Positions 61,874 through 64,000 of a stretch of 64,000 nt of DNA are shown here, in pieces (positions within the stretch are counted from its first letter, which is position 1; every line of letters begins with the position of its first letter). The position numbers and the translations under genes are program-made. The notes under the pieces were generated by a model, which did not search any database, had not been told where the DNA came from, and worked only from the letters and a program-made list of their open reading frames with translations. The DNA is from Bacteroidaceae bacterium (GTDB lineage: Bacteria; Bacteroidota; Bacteroidia; Bacteroidales; Bacteroidaceae): contig JAFQUE010000094.1 in NCBI GenBank assembly GCA_017408685.1, positions 1-64,000 on the forward strand. The letters run 5' to 3'.

Positions 61874-64000
61874 ATGAAGAAGACGACATTGCTATTGGCC
61901 CTGCTGCTTTGCGCAGTTACAGCGGGAGCACAAGGCCCCGCCGGACTTGTAAATTCTTTTATAGGCACAACCAACTTCGGCACAACAAACCCGGGCGCAG
62001 TAACGCCCAACGGAATGATGTCGGTTGTACCGTTCAACGTCATGGGTTCGGACCTCAATGTCTTTGACAAGGACAGCCGCTGGTGGTCGGCACCCTATGA
62101 GTACAACAACAGGTTCTTCACCGGTTATGCCCACGTCGCATTGAGCGGCGTAGGTTGCCCCGAGGCTTCTTCGCTGCTTGTAATGCCCACGGCAGGAGAA
62201 CTTGACGTAAACTATTTCACATACGGCACTGAGTATACCGACGAGATTGCTTCGCCGGGTTACTACAGCAACCGACTTACGAAGTACGGCATAAAGACAG
62301 AAGTTACGGCAACCACACGCAGTGCATGCGAGCGCTACACATTCCCCGCAGGCAAGGGAAACATTATATTGAACCTGGGACAGGGCCTCACCAATGAGTG
62401 CGGCGCCATGGTGCGACGCGTGAGCGAGACCGAGATTGAGGGTTTCAAGGTACTGGGTACGTTCTGCTACACCACACAGGCGGTGTTCCCTATCTATTTT
62501 GCCATGAGGGTATCAAAAGCGCCCACAAGCGAAGGTCCATGGAAATTCCAGCCTGCATTGAGCGGCGTTGAGGCCGAGTGGACCCCCGACGACGGCACAT
62601 ACAAACTATATGAGAATTACTACAAGGAAATTGCCGGCGACAACATCGGCTACCGTTTCTGTTATGATGACCTTGCCGAAGGCGAGCAGATTACAGTGCA
62701 GATGGGCGTCTCTTTCGTTTCGGTAGAGAACGCATGGGAGAACCTTGAAGCCGAACAGAAAGGCAAGAACTTTGACATGGTACACGCCGAGGCTGTGGAA
62801 CGTTGGAACAACGACCTGGGACGCATTCGCGTGGAGGGTGGTACAAAGGAGCAGCAGACAATTTTCTACACAGCACTCTACCACGCGCTCATTCATCCCA
62901 GTACCATAAGCGACGTAAACGGCGAGTACCCCAAGATGGAGAGCGCGGGAGTGGGCAAGAGCGACCACACACGCTACACTGTATTCTCACTATGGGACAC
63001 ATACCGCAACCTTCACCAGTTACTCACGCTTGTTTACCCCGAACGCCAGACCGACATGCTGCACACCATGGTTGGCATGTACGAGGATTGGGGTTGGCTG
63101 CCGCGCTGGGAACTCTTCGGGCGCGAGACATACACCATGGAGGGTGACCCTGCGGCCATTGTCATTGCCGACAGTTGGATAAAGGGACTGCGCAATTTTG
63201 ACATCGACAAGGCCTATGAGGGCATGCTCAAGTCGGCAACCACCGAAGGCAAGAACAACCCCATACGCCGCGACATTGACCCTTATATAAAGGACGGTTT
63301 CATTCCCCTGTGGTACTTCTCGAGCGACCTTTCGGGCGACAACTCGGTTTCTCATGCACTCGAGTACTGCTCGGCCGACTATGCCATTGCGCAGTTGGCC
63401 GACTCGTTGGGCGACAAGGCACGCGCAAAGGAGTTCCTGAAGCGTTCACAGAGTTATCGCCGTTACTTCTGCAAGGAGCATGGCACACTGCGCCCCCTCA
63501 CGAAGGATGGCGAGTTCCTGGGCGACTTTGACCCGACAACAGGAAAGAATTTCGAGAACGTGCCCGGGTTCCACGAGGCTTCGGCATGGTGCTATACCTT
63601 TGCTGTTCCGCATGACATCAAGGGCCTCACAAGGCTCATGGGCGGCAAGCGCAGTTTCATAAACAGCCTGCAGGGAGTTTTCGACAACGAACTCTACGAC
63701 CCTGCAAACGAACCCGATATTGTATATGCATACCTCTTCAGCCGTTTCAAGGGCGAGGAGTGGCGCACACAGAAGGAAGTGAACAAGATTCTTGACAACC
63801 ACTACAAGAATGCCCCCGACGGCATTCCGGGCAACGACGACACCGGTACAATGTCGGCATGGGCGGTGTTCTCCATGATGGGATTCTACCCCGACTGCCC
63901 GGGCGAACCGCACTACACCCTCACCACACCGGTATTCGACAAGGTGAACATCACCACCCCGCAGGGCAACATCACAATAGAGTGCGACCGCCCAAGCGAG
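61874..64000 (+). CDS. GH92 alpha-mannosidase, truncated by the window end
   Basis: The first 709 codons of the gene lie in the window and the frame is still open at 64000, so the C-terminus is missing. A signal peptide (MKKTTLLLALLLCAVTAGA) is followed by the GH92 N-terminal beta domain (LVNSFIGTTNFGTTNPGAV and FTGYAHVALSGVGCPEASS) and then the (alpha/alpha)6 catalytic domain with DPAAIVIADSWIKGL and PGNDDTGTMSAWAVFSMMG. GH92 enzymes remove mannose from alpha-1,2, 1,3 or 1,4 linkages, as in yeast mannan or N-glycans. It is calcium-dependent in characterised relatives. Together with GH5 and ROK genes it forms a mannose-releasing cluster. Confidence 0.94.
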   Translation, partial: MKKTTLLLALLLCAVTAGAQGPAGLVNSFIGTTNFGTTNPGAVTPNGMMSVVPFNVMGSDLNVFDKDSRWWSAPYEYNNRFFTGYAHVALSGVGCPEASSLLVMPTAGELDVNYFTYGTEYTDEIASPGYYSNRLTKYGIKTEVTATTRSACERYTFPAGKGNIILNLGQGLTNECGAMVRRVSETEIEGFKVLGTFCYTTQAVFPIYFAMRVSKAPTSEGPWKFQPALSGVEAEWTPDDGTYKLYENYYKEIAGDNIGYRFCYDDLAEGEQITVQMGVSFVSVENAWENLEAEQKGKNFDMVHAEAVERWNNDLGRIRVEGGTKEQQTIFYTALYHALIHPSTISDVNGEYPKMESAGVGKSDHTRYTVFSLWDTYRNLHQLLTLVYPERQTDMLHTMVGMYEDWGWLPRWELFGRETYTMEGDPAAIVIADSWIKGLRNFDIDKAYEGMLKSATTEGKNNPIRRDIDPYIKDGFIPLWYFSSDLSGDNSVSHALEYCSADYAIAQLADSLGDKARAKEFLKRSQSYRRYFCKEHGTLRPLTKDGEFLGDFDPTTGKNFENVPGFHEASAWCYTFAVPHDIKGLTRLMGGKRSFINSLQGVFDNELYDPANEPDIVYAYLFSRFKGEEWRTQKEVNKILDNHYKNAPDGIPGNDDTGTMSAWAVFSMMGFYPDCPGEPHYTLTTPVFDKVNITTPQGNITIECDRPSE

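Overview
The window looks like chromosomal DNA of a Bacteroidales bacterium, probably close to Prevotellaceae or Bacteroidaceae. The grounds are paired SusC/SusD outer-membrane genes, many lipoproteins, Bacteroidetes-type promoters (TTTG, about 20 bp, TAnnTTTG or TAnnTTCG), sparse Shine-Dalgarno sites, and type IX secretion (T9SS) components together with proteins carrying a T9SS-like C-terminal end. Species cannot be fixed by reading. I saw no rRNA, tRNA, CRISPR array, transposase or phage gene.

Layout. 1-3.7 kb: a large secreted T9SS-type cargo protein and a 57-residue peptide gene. 3.7-4.5 kb: a gene-free stretch with palindromes and short repeats. 4.5-20.4 kb: mostly housekeeping genes, namely a fused aspartokinase/homoserine dehydrogenase, a sodium symporter, diaminopimelate dehydrogenase, PNPase, a thioredoxin-fold lipoprotein without its cysteine pair, greA-HIT, a candidate structured RNA, dihydroorotase overlapping a stand-alone methionine-synthase activation domain, an acyltransferase and an S46 dipeptidyl-peptidase. 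20.4-28 kb (minus strand): one operon of a small membrane protein, an SprE/PorW-type lipoprotein, PorX, TsaE, a small protein and a YgiQ-type radical SAM protein. 28-32 kb: two FKBP isomerases, an Lrp-type regulator and an amidotransferase/dipeptidase fusion. 32-37 kb: a 1566-residue CotH-kinase protein with dockerin-like and cohesin-like parts, then rubredoxin and a sirtuin on the other strand.

38-53.7 kb holds the most distinctive block. It is a minus-strand operon of FAS1 lipoprotein, SusC, SusD, FAS1 lipoprotein, SusC, SusD, with its own promoter, upstream direct repeats, an intercistronic hairpin and a terminal hairpin. No glycoside hydrolase or peptidase lies inside it, so the imported substrate is unknown. 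53.9-59.3 kb: slyD, aroC, a polytopic membrane protein and a beta-propeller lipoprotein with a CxxCH haem motif. 59.4-64 kb: a mannan-type locus (GH5 mannanase, ROK sugar kinase, GH92 mannosidase), the last gene cut by the window end.

The common thread is the cell surface. PorX and SprE/PorW serve T9SS; the first gene and the CotH protein look like its cargo; the FAS1/SusCD operon and the mannan locus handle uptake of large substrates. No wholly new system can be proven from sequence alone. The best candidates are the double FAS1/SusCD operon, the approximately 300-nt RNA at 14780-15078, the greA leader terminator and the 57-residue peptide.
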